DNA from: an uncultured Aquimarina sp. | Lineage (GTDB): Bacteria > Bacteroidota > Bacteroidia > Flavobacteriales > Flavobacteriaceae | Direction of reading: 5' to 3' | NCBI GenBank assembly: GCA_947500845.1 | Contig: CANMTP010000017.1 | Location: 25,906 to 89,905 of the forward strand | DNA length: 64,000 nucleotides | Part shown: piece after piece, positions 8,273 to 18,290 of the stretch | Position numbering within the stretch: position 1 is the first letter of the stretch | How the letters are laid out: every line of letters starts with the position of its first letter | Position numbers and translations under genes: made by a program | The notes under the pieces: model-generated | What the model was told of the DNA's origin: nothing | Database searches by the model: none | Seen by the model: the letters and a program-made list of their open reading frames with translations, nothing else

Positions 8273-10657
8273 ATGAAAAAGGTTGTTTTCATCACTTTTA
8301 TTTTTTTTACATATATATCTAATGCTCAGACTGGTATAATTAAAGGCACGATTGTCGATAAGCAGTCAGAAACCCCCATGGTGGGAGCTACAATAGAACT
8401 ACTTAACTCAGAAGTACCTAATGGAGTTGTGACAGATATTGATGGTTACTTTATATTAGAAAACGTTCCGGTGGGACGCCAATCTATACGAGTAAGTTAT
8501 ATTGGTTTTGAATCCATTACTTTACCCAATATTGTGGTAACTTCAGGAAAAGATGCAGTTATAAATCTATCTCTGATCGAAGCCTTCGATCAATTAGATG
8601 AAGTAATCATCACGAATGATAATGCGAAAGCAAAGGCAATAAATGAGCTTACATCTGTATCTGCACGTCAGTTTGGGGTTGAAGAGGTGACCCGTTTTTC
8701 TGGTGGGAGAAGTGATGTAGGAAGGTTAGCGGCTAATTTTGCGGGAGTATCTGCGCCTGATGATAGTCGAAATGATATTGTAGTTCGAGGTAACTCACCT
8801 GTTGGATTATTATGGAGATTAGAAGGCGTACCCATTCCGAGTCCCAATCACTATTCTACTTTGGGGACTACTGGAGGACCAGTTTCAGCATTAAATCCCA
8901 ATTTGTTGAAGAACTCTGATTTTATTACCTCAGCCTTTCCTGCAGAGTATGGAAATGCAATTGGAGGAGTATTTGACCTTGGTTTTAGAAAAGGAAATCA
9001 GGATGATTATGAATTTACGGGTCAAGCTGGAGCCTTTACCGGGTTAGAAGCTATGGCAGAAGGCCCTCTTGGCAAAAATAAAGGTTCTTTCTTGGTTGCC
9101 GGACGATATTCTTTGGTAGGAATTTTGGGAATTGGAGCAGGTGGTACTTCGGCAGCACCAAATTATAGTGATATCTCTTTTAATGTAGATTTTGGAAAAG
9201 GAAAGTTAGGAAACTTCTCTTTATTTGGAATTATTGGTTTCTCCGATATTGAATTTCTAGGGGATGATATAGATGAAGATGATCTTTTTGCTGCAGAAGA
9301 CGAAAATTCATTTGTTGAATCAGGTTTTGGAGTTGTAGGACTGAAACATCAAATAAATATTGGGAAGAACTCTTTTCTAAGAACGATAGTTTCGGGTTCG
9401 TATTCAATCAACGAATTTGTGGCAGATCGTTTCATAGAAAAGGATACACCACAAGAAAGAACTATTCGATTCACTGAAGCCGATAATACCGAATCACGTC
9501 TTACATTTTCAACATTATTTAATAGCAAATTAAGTAATAAAGCTACGTTAAGAACGGGGATTTTGGTAGAAAGCTTCCAAATTGAATCTTTGGAAAGAGA
9601 TCGCACTGAACAACCTGATGGTGACGGAGACGGAGATCCTGATTTGTTCACGTTTACCGATATCGATGAAAATCTAAATATCATTCAGCCATATATTCAA
9701 GGTAAGCTTAGAGTAACAGAAAAGTTAACGGTAAATGCAGGTGTGCACGGGCAGTACAGCACCTTAAATGAACAATTTGTTTTTGAACCCAGAGCAGGAC
9801 TTTCTTATAATGCTGGGAGAAATCATAGTTTTAGTTTCGGTTATGGCCTGCATCATCAACCTGTTTCGTTACCCTTATTATTTCTAAATGAAGAAATTAA
9901 TGGACAACTTGAACAAACCAATCTTGAACTTGATTTTGTAAGGAGCAATCATTATGTCATGGGGTATGATGTAAGAATTGGTAACGGTTGGAGAAGTAAG
10001 TTAGAAGTGTATTATCAAGAGATTGACAATGCTGCTGTAGAATCTTTCCCATCAAGTTACTCTTCGTTAACTGAAGGTGCTGATTTCGGATTTCAAAATG
10101 ATCGGGTTTCTTTAGTAAACGAAGGCACAGGATTTAACCAAGGTATAGAATTTACTCTGGAAAAATTCTTTACCCAGGGATACTATGGTTTGCTTACCAC
10201 TTCATTATTTGAAAGTAAGTATGAGGGCAGTGATGGTATTGAACGAAATACACCTTTTAACAATGGATATGTTTTAAATCTATTGGCAGGAAAAGAATTT
10301 AAGGTGGGTAAAGCAAGAAAAAATGTATTTTCTCTCGATACACGAGTTACATTAGCAGGAGGGAGGTATTTTACTCCGGTTGATCTGGAAGCTTCTCAGC
10401 AAGCCGGCTTCGAGATATTAAGAGAAAATCTGGCGTTTAGTGATCAGGCAGATGATTATTTTCGGTGGGATGTAAAATTGGGGTATAAGATAAATAGCAG
10501 ATCGAAAAAAACTTCTCATCAATTTTATGTAGATCTACAAAATGTTACTGCCAACGAAAACGTATTTACTCGTCGATTTAATCGATTAACAAATCAGGTA
10601 GATCAAGTAGATCAGATAGGTTTCTTTCCTGATTTTGGATATAAATTTCAGTTTTAG
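8273..10657 (+). CDS. TonB-dependent outer-membrane receptor with carboxypeptidase-regulatory-like N-domain
   Basis: I start the protein at the ATG at 8273 (794 residues), because a clear signal peptide, MKKVVFITFIFFTYISNAQ, begins there; the frame is open 51 codons further upstream without it. Order of parts: signal peptide (1-19), CarboxypepD_reg-like beta sandwich (about 21-105: TGIIKGTIVDKQSETPMVGA, GYFILENVPVG), plug domain (about 115-250: DIVVRGNSPVGLLWRLEGVPIP, FPAEYGNAIGGVFDLGFR) and a 22-strand-type barrel ending in YKFQF, the C-terminal aromatic signature. It imports an unknown ligand; no SusD partner is present. It is divergent from the LytS/LytTR pair, which may control it. An acidic loop DGDGDGDPD (DNA near 9618-9644) looks calcium-binding. 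The gene has no clear terminator. Confidence 0.93.
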   Translation: MKKVVFITFIFFTYISNAQTGIIKGTIVDKQSETPMVGATIELLNSEVPNGVVTDIDGYFILENVPVGRQSIRVSYIGFESITLPNIVVTSGKDAVINLSLIEAFDQLDEVIITNDNAKAKAINELTSVSARQFGVEEVTRFSGGRSDVGRLAANFAGVSAPDDSRNDIVVRGNSPVGLLWRLEGVPIPSPNHYSTLGTTGGPVSALNPNLLKNSDFITSAFPAEYGNAIGGVFDLGFRKGNQDDYEFTGQAGAFTGLEAMAEGPLGKNKGSFLVAGRYSLVGILGIGAGGTSAAPNYSDISFNVDFGKGKLGNFSLFGIIGFSDIEFLGDDIDEDDLFAAEDENSFVESGFGVVGLKHQINIGKNSFLRTIVSGSYSINEFVADRFIEKDTPQERTIRFTEADNTESRLTFSTLFNSKLSNKATLRTGILVESFQIESLERDRTEQPDGDGDGDPDLFTFTDIDENLNIIQPYIQGKLRVTEKLTVNAGVHGQYSTLNEQFVFEPRAGLSYNAGRNHSFSFGYGLHHQPVSLPLLFLNEEINGQLEQTNLELDFVRSNHYVMGYDVRIGNGWRSKLEVYYQEIDNAAVESFPSSYSSLTEGADFGFQNDRVSLVNEGTGFNQGIEFTLEKFFTQGYYGLLTTSLFESKYEGSDGIERNTPFNNGYVLNLLAGKEFKVGKARKNVFSLDTRVTLAGGRYFTPVDLEASQQAGFEILRENLAFSDQADDYFRWDVKLGYKINSRSKKTSHQFYVDLQNVTANENVFTRRFNRLTNQVDQVDQIGFFPDFGYKFQF

Positions 10658-10686
10658 ATTGGTTTTTAGATTGGTTTTTAGGTTTG
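10651..10686 (+). repeat. Three short tandem repeats at the end of the TonB receptor gene
   Basis: A 12-base unit of the form TTTTTAGATTGG occurs about three times in a row (the last copy worn), starting at the receptor stop codon. Probably replication slippage; no function is suggested. Confidence 0.6.
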
Positions 10687-10871
10687 TTTAGAGTTCAAGT
10701 TTGCTAGGCTTCTTTCTCTGGAGGAGGAGGGAGTATTGGCAAATTGAAAACTATCTACAAACAGGAAGGTTTTATGGATATCAACTTTCTTCTTTTGTTA
10801 GAAAGAACCGATTGATTACATAATAAATTCATACCTAAGTTTATTATAAAACGTCTAAAAATTCTAAGTAG

Positions 10872-11043
10872 ATGAAAAAAATAGTATGGCCCTCATCTTG
10901 CGTATTGGTTTAGTAAGTTTTGTTGAAGTAGCTAGCCAAACGACTAAACAGGATTTCATGAAGAGATAATTTTTTGAAGAAAAAATTGAGTGCTGAGAGA
11001 TTGAAGAATTAGTACAGCATACTAATAAAATAATTGATCACTA
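10872..11043 (+). pseudogene. Decayed copy of the DUF1569-like gene at 11474-12013
   Basis: An ATGAAAAAAAT start at 10872 is followed, after a frameshift of about two bases, by a frame reading ALILRIGLVSFVEVASQ, TTKQDFMKR and a stop. This lines up with the intact protein downstream (VILFTLGLLFIGLVQVFSQ, PSKDDFM): same signal peptide, same mature start, same spacing. Beyond the stop, EEKIE matches the NKIEKYL region, and further stops follow. It is therefore a broken paralog. The 3' end is uncertain, because similarity fades before 11043. Confidence 0.65.
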
Positions 11044-11080
11044 AACAGTTATGGTTTTATCATACTTCTATAGTAATAAA

Positions 11081-11106
11081 GTAAATAAAAGCGGGACAAG
11101 CCCGCT
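11081..11106 (-). terminator. Intrinsic terminator of the cysteine-rich peptide gene
   Basis: On the minus strand a 6-bp GC-rich stem (AGCGGG with CCCGCT, 11090-11106, five-base loop) is followed by TTTTATTT. It lies 6 bases after the stop codon of the peptide gene, which argues that the small gene is a real transcription unit. Confidence 0.8.
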
Positions 11107-11111
11107 ATGTA

Positions 11112-11297
11112 TTATTGAATACAATTATCCCAACCAGGACAGCCCGCAGGGCCATTACCGCATACACCACCAGAGCAATCAAGAATGTCACAACGAATAA
11201 CTCCATTGATAATAATACAGCCAACACCTCCTGCTTTAATAGATTTCTGCTCAGTTTTGTTTAAGACTTTGCCTAAACTCGAAATGTCTTTTAACAT
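11112..11297 (-). CDS. Cysteine-rich peptide with double-glycine leader (bacteriocin/pheromone-like precursor)
   Basis: The product has 61 residues. The leader MLKDISSLGKVLNKTEQKSI ends at Gly23-Gly24, the site cut by C39-peptidase ABC exporters; the LNKTEQKSI..GG pattern is common in flavobacterial bacteriocin-like leaders. The 37-residue tail has six cysteines (27, 36, 41, 46, 53, 59), several glycines and one Trp (56). An even Cys count suggests disulfides rather than lanthionines. It has its own terminator and sits between the decayed and intact DUF1569-like genes. No peptidase-exporter or modification gene lies in the window, so export would have to rely on a system elsewhere. The precursor type is likely; the activity is unknown. 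Confidence 0.75.
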   Translation of the reverse strand: MLKDISSLGKVLNKTEQKSIKAGGVGCIIINGVIRCDILDCSGGVCGNGPAGCPGWDNCIQ

Positions 11298-11473
11298 AAT
11301 GAAAGGTTTTAAGATTAATATTCTATCTAAGTTAACGAAAAAAAAATAATCAACGAATTAATGAGAAGAGGTCATTTAAACTTTTTTCTTGTTTTTATTA
11401 TAGGAAGCTTCAAAATGCTACGAGGTACGAGGCTTAAATAATAAAATTCACTTAAAAACTATACAATATTATC

Positions 11474-12013
11474 ATGAAAAAAACAGTAGTAATACTTTTT
11501 ACCTTAGGTCTTCTCTTTATTGGCCTTGTTCAAGTGTTTAGTCAACCCTCAAAAGATGATTTTATGATAAGTGAATTAAATAAAATCGAAAAGTATCTAC
11601 TTCATAGAGATAGTCTTAATACTAAAATCTCTAAGGTAACTGTGGCATGGCACCTGGATCATAGTCTAAAGGTCATCAACGGTATTTGTGATTCGTTACA
11701 AAAATCAAAACCTGAAATCTTTAAAAGGAAATTTAATATGGCTCGTATATTTTCTTTTACTTTCGGTTTTATACCAAGAGGTAGGGCTCAATCACCCAAA
11801 TCAGTCATGCCACCAGATACAATAAAAACAGAGGATATTTTATCTCAATTGACGACAGCAAGAAATAAATTAATAGGGCTGGAAGCTTTGAATGAAAAGT
11901 CGAACTTTAAGCATCCGGTTTTTGACCAATTAGATAAAAAACAGACCAAGCGTTTCATCGAAATTCACACTCGTCATCACCTTAAAATTATAAAGGATAT
12001 TTTAAACGAATAA
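11474..12013 (+). CDS. Secreted DUF1569/DinB-like protein
   Basis: The protein has 179 residues. The signal peptide is MKKTVVILFTLGLLFIGLVQVFSQ. The mature part has the DinB-like four-helix layout with histidines positioned as in DUF1569 proteins: VAWHLDHSLKVI around 54-65 and IHTRHHLKIIKDIL near the C-terminus, with FNMARIFSFTFGFIPRGRAQSP between. DinB-fold members often bind a metal through three such histidines, and some act as thiol S-transferases; the substrate here is unknown. The export signal is uncommon for DinB-like proteins. A broken paralog lies about 600 bases upstream. The family call rests on the motif pattern. Confidence 0.65.
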   Translation: MKKTVVILFTLGLLFIGLVQVFSQPSKDDFMISELNKIEKYLLHRDSLNTKISKVTVAWHLDHSLKVINGICDSLQKSKPEIFKRKFNMARIFSFTFGFIPRGRAQSPKSVMPPDTIKTEDILSQLTTARNKLIGLEALNEKSNFKHPVFDQLDKKQTKRFIEIHTRHHLKIIKDILNE

Positions 12014-12223
12014 GTGTCTGGGCCAATATTTATGAATTTTAAATATCCACATGCATTTTTTGAATATAGCCAGGTACGCCAGAGTAAGAAGAAATGTTAC
12101 CATACTAAATCCTAAAATCCTTTTTTCTTGTTTTCAATTGTTATTGTTTTCCTATTCATTCGTGTCTGAAAGATTGGACGTGTTACAAAATCTAACGTTT
12201 ATCATTTTTTAAAATTGAAGTTC

Positions 12224-12568
12224 TTATACCATTGATTTTTTGACATATGAGTTTTTTTCAAACTCTCTTATATTCATCGATAATATGGGGACATCTGGAA
12301 ACATTGATTTAAGAGTACTCAAAATTTTTCTGGAAAGATTGGCTTTTTGTTCGTCATTTCTACCTTCCATGATATTTCCAAATACATGAATGAAATGATC
12401 TTGTGTGTTACCAATGGTATAGTGTTTAAACAGATTAATTCTTACCTTAATATCACCTTTGGCAAATAAGCCTGTCGAATCGGAAGCGTCATACACTTTT
12501 TGGATAATTTCTTCAGGTGATTTTAATTGAATGATCTGTTCGGAGCAATCTAAAATGAAGTGTGGCAT
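12224..12568 (-). CDS. 5-carboxymethyl-2-hydroxymuconate isomerase-like protein (CHMI, tautomerase superfamily)
   Basis: The product has 114 residues and begins MPHFILDCSEQI, placing Pro2 as the catalytic base typical of tautomerases once Met is removed. The CHMI phrases STGLFAKGDIKVRINLFKHY, FIHVFGNIMEGR and MFPDVPILSMNIREFEK are present at normal length. In aromatic degradation this enzyme isomerises a muconate intermediate. No other homoprotocatechuate gene is nearby, so here it may act on another keto acid. It lies downstream of the adenine deaminase gene on the same strand and may share its transcript. Confidence 0.82.
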   Translation of the reverse strand: MPHFILDCSEQIIQLKSPEEIIQKVYDASDSTGLFAKGDIKVRINLFKHYTIGNTQDHFIHVFGNIMEGRNDEQKANLSRKILSTLKSMFPDVPILSMNIREFEKNSYVKKSMV

Positions 12569-12611
12569 GTTTAACTTATATTCTTATTTTCAGAAAAATA
12601 AAAAGATTCAT

Positions 12612-13679
<1,068 letters not shown>

Positions 13680-15686
13680 TTATACCTTTTCATTTTGGAC
13701 CTTATCTTGTAACATTTTTATTTCGTCCCGTAATCTTGCTGCAGTTATGAAATCAAGCTCTTTAGAAGCTTTTTCCATTTCTTTTCGCACATTGCGAATT
13801 CGAGTTTCTAGTTGTTCTTTGGTATAGTATGCAGTTTCTTCTTCTGCGGCCTGTAATGAAGGAGCGGCCTCAAATTTATAAGGTTCTACTTTTTTACCAG
13901 CCAAAGCACTATCTAATGATTTTTTGATCGCGGTGGGTGTAATACCATGTTCAGTATTATAAGCAATCTGTTTTTCTCGGCGATATTCTGTAGCATCGAT
14001 AGTCTTTTGCATACTTTCAGTAATTTTATCGGCATACATAATTGCTTTTCCATTCACATTTCTTGCAGCTCTACCTACCGTTTGCACCAAAGATCGCTGG
14101 TTTCTTAAAAACCCTTCTTTATCGGCATCCAAAATAGCCACCAGCGATACCTCTGGTAAATCAAGACCCTCACGCAGAAGGTTTACCCCAATTAATACAT
14201 CAAAAATACCCTTCCGTAGGTCCTGCATAATTTCTACACGTTCCAATGTGTCTACATCACTATGAATATATCTACAACGTACTTCAATTCTAGTTAAGTA
14301 TTTTGCCAATTCTTCCGCCATTCTTTTAGTCAATGTAGTCACCAGTATACGTTCGTCAAGTTCAATGCGTTTTTGTATTTCTTCGATAAGATCATCAATT
14401 TGATTTAGACTGGGGCGTACTTCAATCACAGGATCTAATAATCCAGTAGGTCGAATAATTTGTTCTACGTAGATCCCTTCACTTTTCTGTAATTCATAAT
14501 CAGCCGGGGTTGCACTTATATAAATAACCTGATTTTGTAGCGCTTCAAGTTCCTCGAATTTTAAAGGACGGTTATCCATAGCAGCAGGAAGTCTAAACCC
14601 ATATTCTACCAAATTTTCTTTTCTCGAACGATCACCCCCATACATCGCATGGGTTTGTGGTATAGTCACATGACTCTCGTCTATGATCATTAAATAATCG
14701 TCTGGGAAATAGTCTAGCAAACAGAAAGGTCTCGTTCCCGGTTGTCTGCCATCAAGGTACCTTGAGTAGTTCTCGATTCCAGAGCAATAGCCTAGTTCCT
14801 TTATCATCTCCAGATCAAAGTTAGTGCGCTCCTCAAGACGTTTGGCCTCAAGAGGTTTTCCAATTTCTTTAAAATAGGCTACTTGTTTCCCTAAATCCAA
14901 CGCGATTTGATCTATTGCATTATGCAGAACATCAGGAGAAGTCACAAACATGTTTGCCGGATAGATATTAAGTCTGTCATATTTTTCAATAATTGCATTA
15001 GTTTGGACATTAAAAGCTTCAATTTCTTCAATTTCGTCTCCAAAAAAATGAACCCTAAAAGCATCGTCGGCATAGCTCGGGAAAATATCTACCGTATCTC
15101 CTTTAATTCTGAAGTTTCCACGTTTAAATTCACCTTCTGTCCGTGAATATAAACTTTGTACCAAGCGGTGTAATAATGCAGTTCGAGATACAAACTGACC
15201 TGATGCTATTGAAATTACATTTTTCTGAAACTCTACTGGGTTACCAATACCATATAAGCACGATACTGATGCAACTACGAGAACATCTCTTCTACCTGAA
15301 AGTAATGAAGATGTCGCACTTAAACGAAGTTTTTCAATTTCTTCATTAATGGATAGATCTTTTTCAATATAGGTCCCTGAAGTAGGGATATATGCTTCCG
15401 GTTGATAATAATCATAATATGAAACGAAATATTCTATAGCATTGTTTGGAAAAAACTGTTTGAACTCAGAATATAACTGTGCCGCCAGCGTTTTGTTATG
15501 CGCTAATACCAGGGTTGGGCGTTGAACTCTCTCAATTACATTGGCGGCTGTAAACGTTTTCCCAGAACCTGTAACACCTAAAAGTGTTTGGTACTTTTCA
15601 TTTGCCTGTATCCCTTCAACCAGTTGTTTTATTGCTTGAGGTTGGTCTCCGGTGGGTTCGAATTCAGATTCAAGTACAAATTTCAT
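13680..15686 (-). CDS. uvrB: Excinuclease ABC subunit B
   Basis: The protein has 668 residues, the usual length. The Walker A motif is GVTGSGKT at 37-44, the beta-hairpin that inserts into damaged DNA is [15 protein letters not shown] near 90-105, the helicase motif II is IIDESHVT near 340, and helicase motifs V/VI are [15 protein letters not shown] and QTVGRAARN. The C-terminal UVR domain ([15 protein letters not shown]) binds UvrC. It is the damage-verifying helicase of nucleotide excision repair. uvrA and uvrC are not in the window. The gene is followed closely by the adenine deaminase gene. Confidence 0.98.
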   Translation of the reverse strand: MKFVLESEFEPTGDQPQAIKQLVEGIQANEKYQTLLGVTGSGKTFTAANVIERVQRPTLVLAHNKTLAAQLYSEFKQFFPNNAIEYFVSYYDYYQPEAYIPTSGTYIEKDLSINEEIEKLRLSATSSLLSGRRDVLVVASVSCLYGIGNPVEFQKNVISIASGQFVSRTALLHRLVQSLYSRTEGEFKRGNFRIKGDTVDIFPSYADDAFRVHFFGDEIEEIEAFNVQTNAIIEKYDRLNIYPANMFVTSPDVLHNAIDQIALDLGKQVAYFKEIGKPLEAKRLEERTNFDLEMIKELGYCSGIENYSRYLDGRQPGTRPFCLLDYFPDDYLMIIDESHVTIPQTHAMYGGDRSRKENLVEYGFRLPAAMDNRPLKFEELEALQNQVIYISATPADYELQKSEGIYVEQIIRPTGLLDPVIEVRPSLNQIDDLIEEIQKRIELDERILVTTLTKRMAEELAKYLTRIEVRCRYIHSDVDTLERVEIMQDLRKGIFDVLIGVNLLREGLDLPEVSLVAILDADKEGFLRNQRSLVQTVGRAARNVNGKAIMYADKITESMQKTIDATEYRREKQIAYNTEHGITPTAIKKSLDSALAGKKVEPYKFEAAPSLQAAEEETAYYTKEQLETRIRNVRKEMEKASKELDFITAARLRDEIKMLQDKVQNEKV

Positions 15687-15776
15687 GTATGCTCTTTCTT
15701 TTTAAGAATAAAGATAGGGAATACAATGAATAGATCAGGTCAAACCCAATTGTTTTTGATACTCTTAACGTTTCGT

Positions 15777-16613
15777 TTATAAATCTCTTTTCTTTAATAA
15801 AGCATAGGAGAAATAGATGAAAATTACCGTCCAGGTCAAAACAATCAAAATTTCATACCAATGCACAGCATAATCCTTTTGAAAAGACTCTCCTAGCTGA
15901 TTTGCAGCTGTTTGTATAAAGTTCAATCTGCTAAAGGGTTCTCCGATCAAATTATCCATAGATTCTAAAGGGAAGAATTGAACAACATTATCGGCAATAT
16001 CAGTTCCTTTGAATACCTTAAATTTCAAAACGGCGTAAATAATGTTTTCGACAATCCACCAGATAAACAAAAATCCTAACGCAAAGGCTGATCTTTTGAC
16101 TAAAATGCCTAAAAACATACAGAAAGCAAAGAATCCTATAAGCTTTACAAAGTAAGCAACCATATATTCTAGATCTGAAAATATGATAGAAAATTCATTA
16201 TAGTCTGAAAAACTTAACCCTAAGATCATCGAAACAATGAACAAGAATAGGGTTGAGACTAAAGAAAAAACAAGAACAGTCAAAAACTTAGAGCCGATAA
16301 ATTCTTTTTTGCTTAATCCATCGATAAGATTTTGTTTTAGTGTGCGATGACCATATTCGTTAGCCATCATAGATACAATAACTATGGCCAGAAATAATTT
16401 GGCCCAAGCCCCTATAAATGTATTGAAGTGCCAGATATAAGGAAAATTAAAGATTCCCTGGTCTGCAATTCTAAATTTTACTCCTGCAAAATTAAATTCT
16501 ATTGAAGCAATTAGTGCAATGAAGGTGATCAGAACAAAATAGGTGATGGTAATCACTTTTGCAGCTTTGTTATATCTTAATTTCTGAAATTCTATATTGA
16601 GTAGTCGTAACAT
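15777..16613 (-). CDS. ABC-2 type transporter permease
   Basis: The protein has 278 residues with six predicted membrane segments: one near 20-40, then clusters at about 70-90, 110-135, 150-170, 175-195 and 250-270. The N-terminus MLRLLNIEFQKLRYNKAAKV is the elbow helix usual in NatB/BcrB-type permeases. It starts 4 bases after the stop of the ATPase gene, so the two form one exporter. The substrate is unknown; antibiotic-peptide or lipid export is typical for such pairs. Confidence 0.88.
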   Translation of the reverse strand: MLRLLNIEFQKLRYNKAAKVITITYFVLITFIALIASIEFNFAGVKFRIADQGIFNFPYIWHFNTFIGAWAKLFLAIVIVSMMANEYGHRTLKQNLIDGLSKKEFIGSKFLTVLVFSLVSTLFLFIVSMILGLSFSDYNEFSIIFSDLEYMVAYFVKLIGFFAFCMFLGILVKRSAFALGFLFIWWIVENIIYAVLKFKVFKGTDIADNVVQFFPLESMDNLIGEPFSRLNFIQTAANQLGESFQKDYAVHWYEILIVLTWTVIFIYFSYALLKKRDL

Positions 16614-16617
16614 GGCT

Positions 16618-17517
16618 TTAGTCTAATTTGTTGGTTAATTGTAAGAATTGTTCTTCCAGGCTTTCTTTTCGTTTTACCAGATGTGTAAGAACAATCCCTT
16701 CTTGAAATAATTGCCTGTTAAGACTCTCTTCATCCAACTCTTTGGTTAAGAAAGCAACAATTTTATCTCCATCTTCTTTTATATTGCCAAAAACATCATT
16801 TTTAGATAACCATTCTCTTAAAACACCATTTTGATTGCTTTTTAATTCAAAGAATCCATGACTTGCATTCATTTCATCAACTGGACCCGAATATAGTTTT
16901 ACTCCTTTTCGGATAATTACTACATGACTACATACCTTTTCTACTTCATCCAGTAAGTGAGAAGCTAAGAGAATTGTGGTGCCCTTTGCAGCGATCTTTT
17001 TAATAATTTCACGAATTTGATGTATCCCTTGAGGATCCAGCCCATTTGTAGGTTCATCCAAGATTAAAATCTCAGGATCATTTAGTAACGCAGAGGCAAT
17101 CGCCAAACGTTGTTTCATTCCTAAAGAGAATGTCCTGAATTTACTATCCTTACGATCCAATAACCCAACAACTTCAAGTTTTTCTTCAATTTTATTTGAA
17201 GAAACCCCTTTAATTTGGCATACTAATTTAAGGTTTTGAGCGGCTGTCATGTAGGGATAGAAATTAGGTCGCTCTATAATGGCTCCAACTTTTTTTAATG
17301 CTTGGTGTGTTGAAGTATTACCATCAAACCAGGTAAATTCTCCAGATGTTCTATTGACTACATTAAGTACAACACCAAGTGTGGTTGATTTACCACTTCC
17401 GTTTGGGCCTAAAATGCCATAAACATTTCCCTTCTTTATCGTGAAAGATAGATCTTTTACAGCGGTAATAGGGCCAAACTTTTTGGTGAGATTAGTAAGT
17501 GTGAGTATATTTTCCAA
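16618..17517 (-). CDS. ABC transporter ATP-binding protein
   Basis: The protein has 299 residues. Walker A is GPNGSGKST (about 38-46), the Q-loop lies in GAIIERPNFYPYMT, the signature is FSLGMKQRLAIASAL and Walker B is ILILDEPTNGLDPQG. A switch His is in LLASHLLDEV. The C-terminal extension of about 80 residues is typical of the BcrA/NatA group. It pairs with the permease gene 4 bases downstream. The promoter should lie in the large gap upstream (from 17518), where I see no clear TAnnTTTG. Confidence 0.93.
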   Translation of the reverse strand: MENILTLTNLTKKFGPITAVKDLSFTIKKGNVYGILGPNGSGKSTTLGVVLNVVNRTSGEFTWFDGNTSTHQALKKVGAIIERPNFYPYMTAAQNLKLVCQIKGVSSNKIEEKLEVVGLLDRKDSKFRTFSLGMKQRLAIASALLNDPEILILDEPTNGLDPQGIHQIREIIKKIAAKGTTILLASHLLDEVEKVCSHVVIIRKGVKLYSGPVDEMNASHGFFELKSNQNGVLREWLSKNDVFGNIKEDGDKIVAFLTKELDEESLNRQLFQEGIVLTHLVKRKESLEEQFLQLTNKLD

Positions 17518-18290
17518 TTGAAATTGTTTTGGCGGTTATATAAAACAAGACGATAAGTAATCGTTTTTGTTACAAAATGTTTTATGAGAGATAAAGTATT
17601 GTAGTTTCAGAGAAAAAAAGAAACAAAGAAATGGTGTTGGTTTTACTCGATAAACTAGATTTGAATGCTCCGTAGCTTGTTCGATATTTTGTGACTTTTT
17701 TTTGAAATGCCTCTTGGTCCTGCACAGAGGTCGTTTACTCTCAAAAATTGAATGAAATGATATCTTTTATAAGTTTTTTCAATTATTTTAAGCAAAGTTT
17801 GAATATTTCAAGTTTATTATCTAGTTAAAGGTCAAAACCCTGTAATTTGATTGCAGTTACTTTATTAGTCTCTATAAAGTTTGGTAACAACTTTGTCATC
17901 TCAGTGTATACTGGGATCCATTTGCACCACTGTAGTTATGGATTCCTGCCTACGCAGGAATGACAAATACATCATTATTTTTTAACAATGGAAAATAGAA
18001 TTTCATACTTTGGCCAAAAAGCTAAGGATTTCAAATCTATAGTGGTTTATTATAAATGATCACTATACTGAATTGGCTTTACTTTTTCAGTCCAAAAAGA
18101 CTGATGATTGACAAGGTATCATACTGAACAAAATTCGGCAAGGCTTAACTATATTGAATACAACATAAAATTAATGATCAAAAGTGAAATAAAAATATCT
18201 CGAACTTTGCTTCTTGGTGACTTTGTACCTATATGACTTGAGAAATTTATTTAAAATCTTGTAACTTGCTTCTTGTAGAGAGAATTTGTT
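17518..18290. other. Long divergent intergenic region (773 bases)
   Basis: There is no coding frame with a recognisable product. The only marked structure is the double palindrome at 17894-17965. The rest is AT-rich with no clear promoter motif, although starts of two divergent genes require promoters here. Confidence 0.6.
17894..17965. repeat. REP-like double palindrome (two hairpins in inverted order)
   Basis: Two 27-base arms (17894-17920 and 17939-17965) form an imperfect large inverted repeat beginning TGTCAT and ending ATGACA. Each arm is itself a hairpin; the right one has a perfect 8-bp stem ATTCCTGC/GCAGGAAT with loop CTAC. Two single relatives lie at 21225-21249 and 22955-22977. 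The shape resembles REP/BIME elements moved by RAYT transposases. Confidence 0.65.

Larger units (their letters stand above)
10658..11111. other. Non-coding or decayed stretch after the TonB receptor
   Basis: This 454-base stretch has no intact gene. It holds the tandem repeat start, an open minor frame around 10690-10820 (see findings), the decayed DUF1569-like copy at 10872-11043 and the terminator of the convergent peptide gene at 11081-11106. It looks like a region undergoing gene loss. Confidence 0.6.

Noticed and set aside
9349..9684. 111-residue minus-strand frame inside the TonB receptor
   Set aside because: Serine-rich shadow of the acidic receptor sequence.
10651..10686. CRISPR-like direct repeats
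   Set aside because: Three adjoining 12-base units without spacers; simple tandem duplication.
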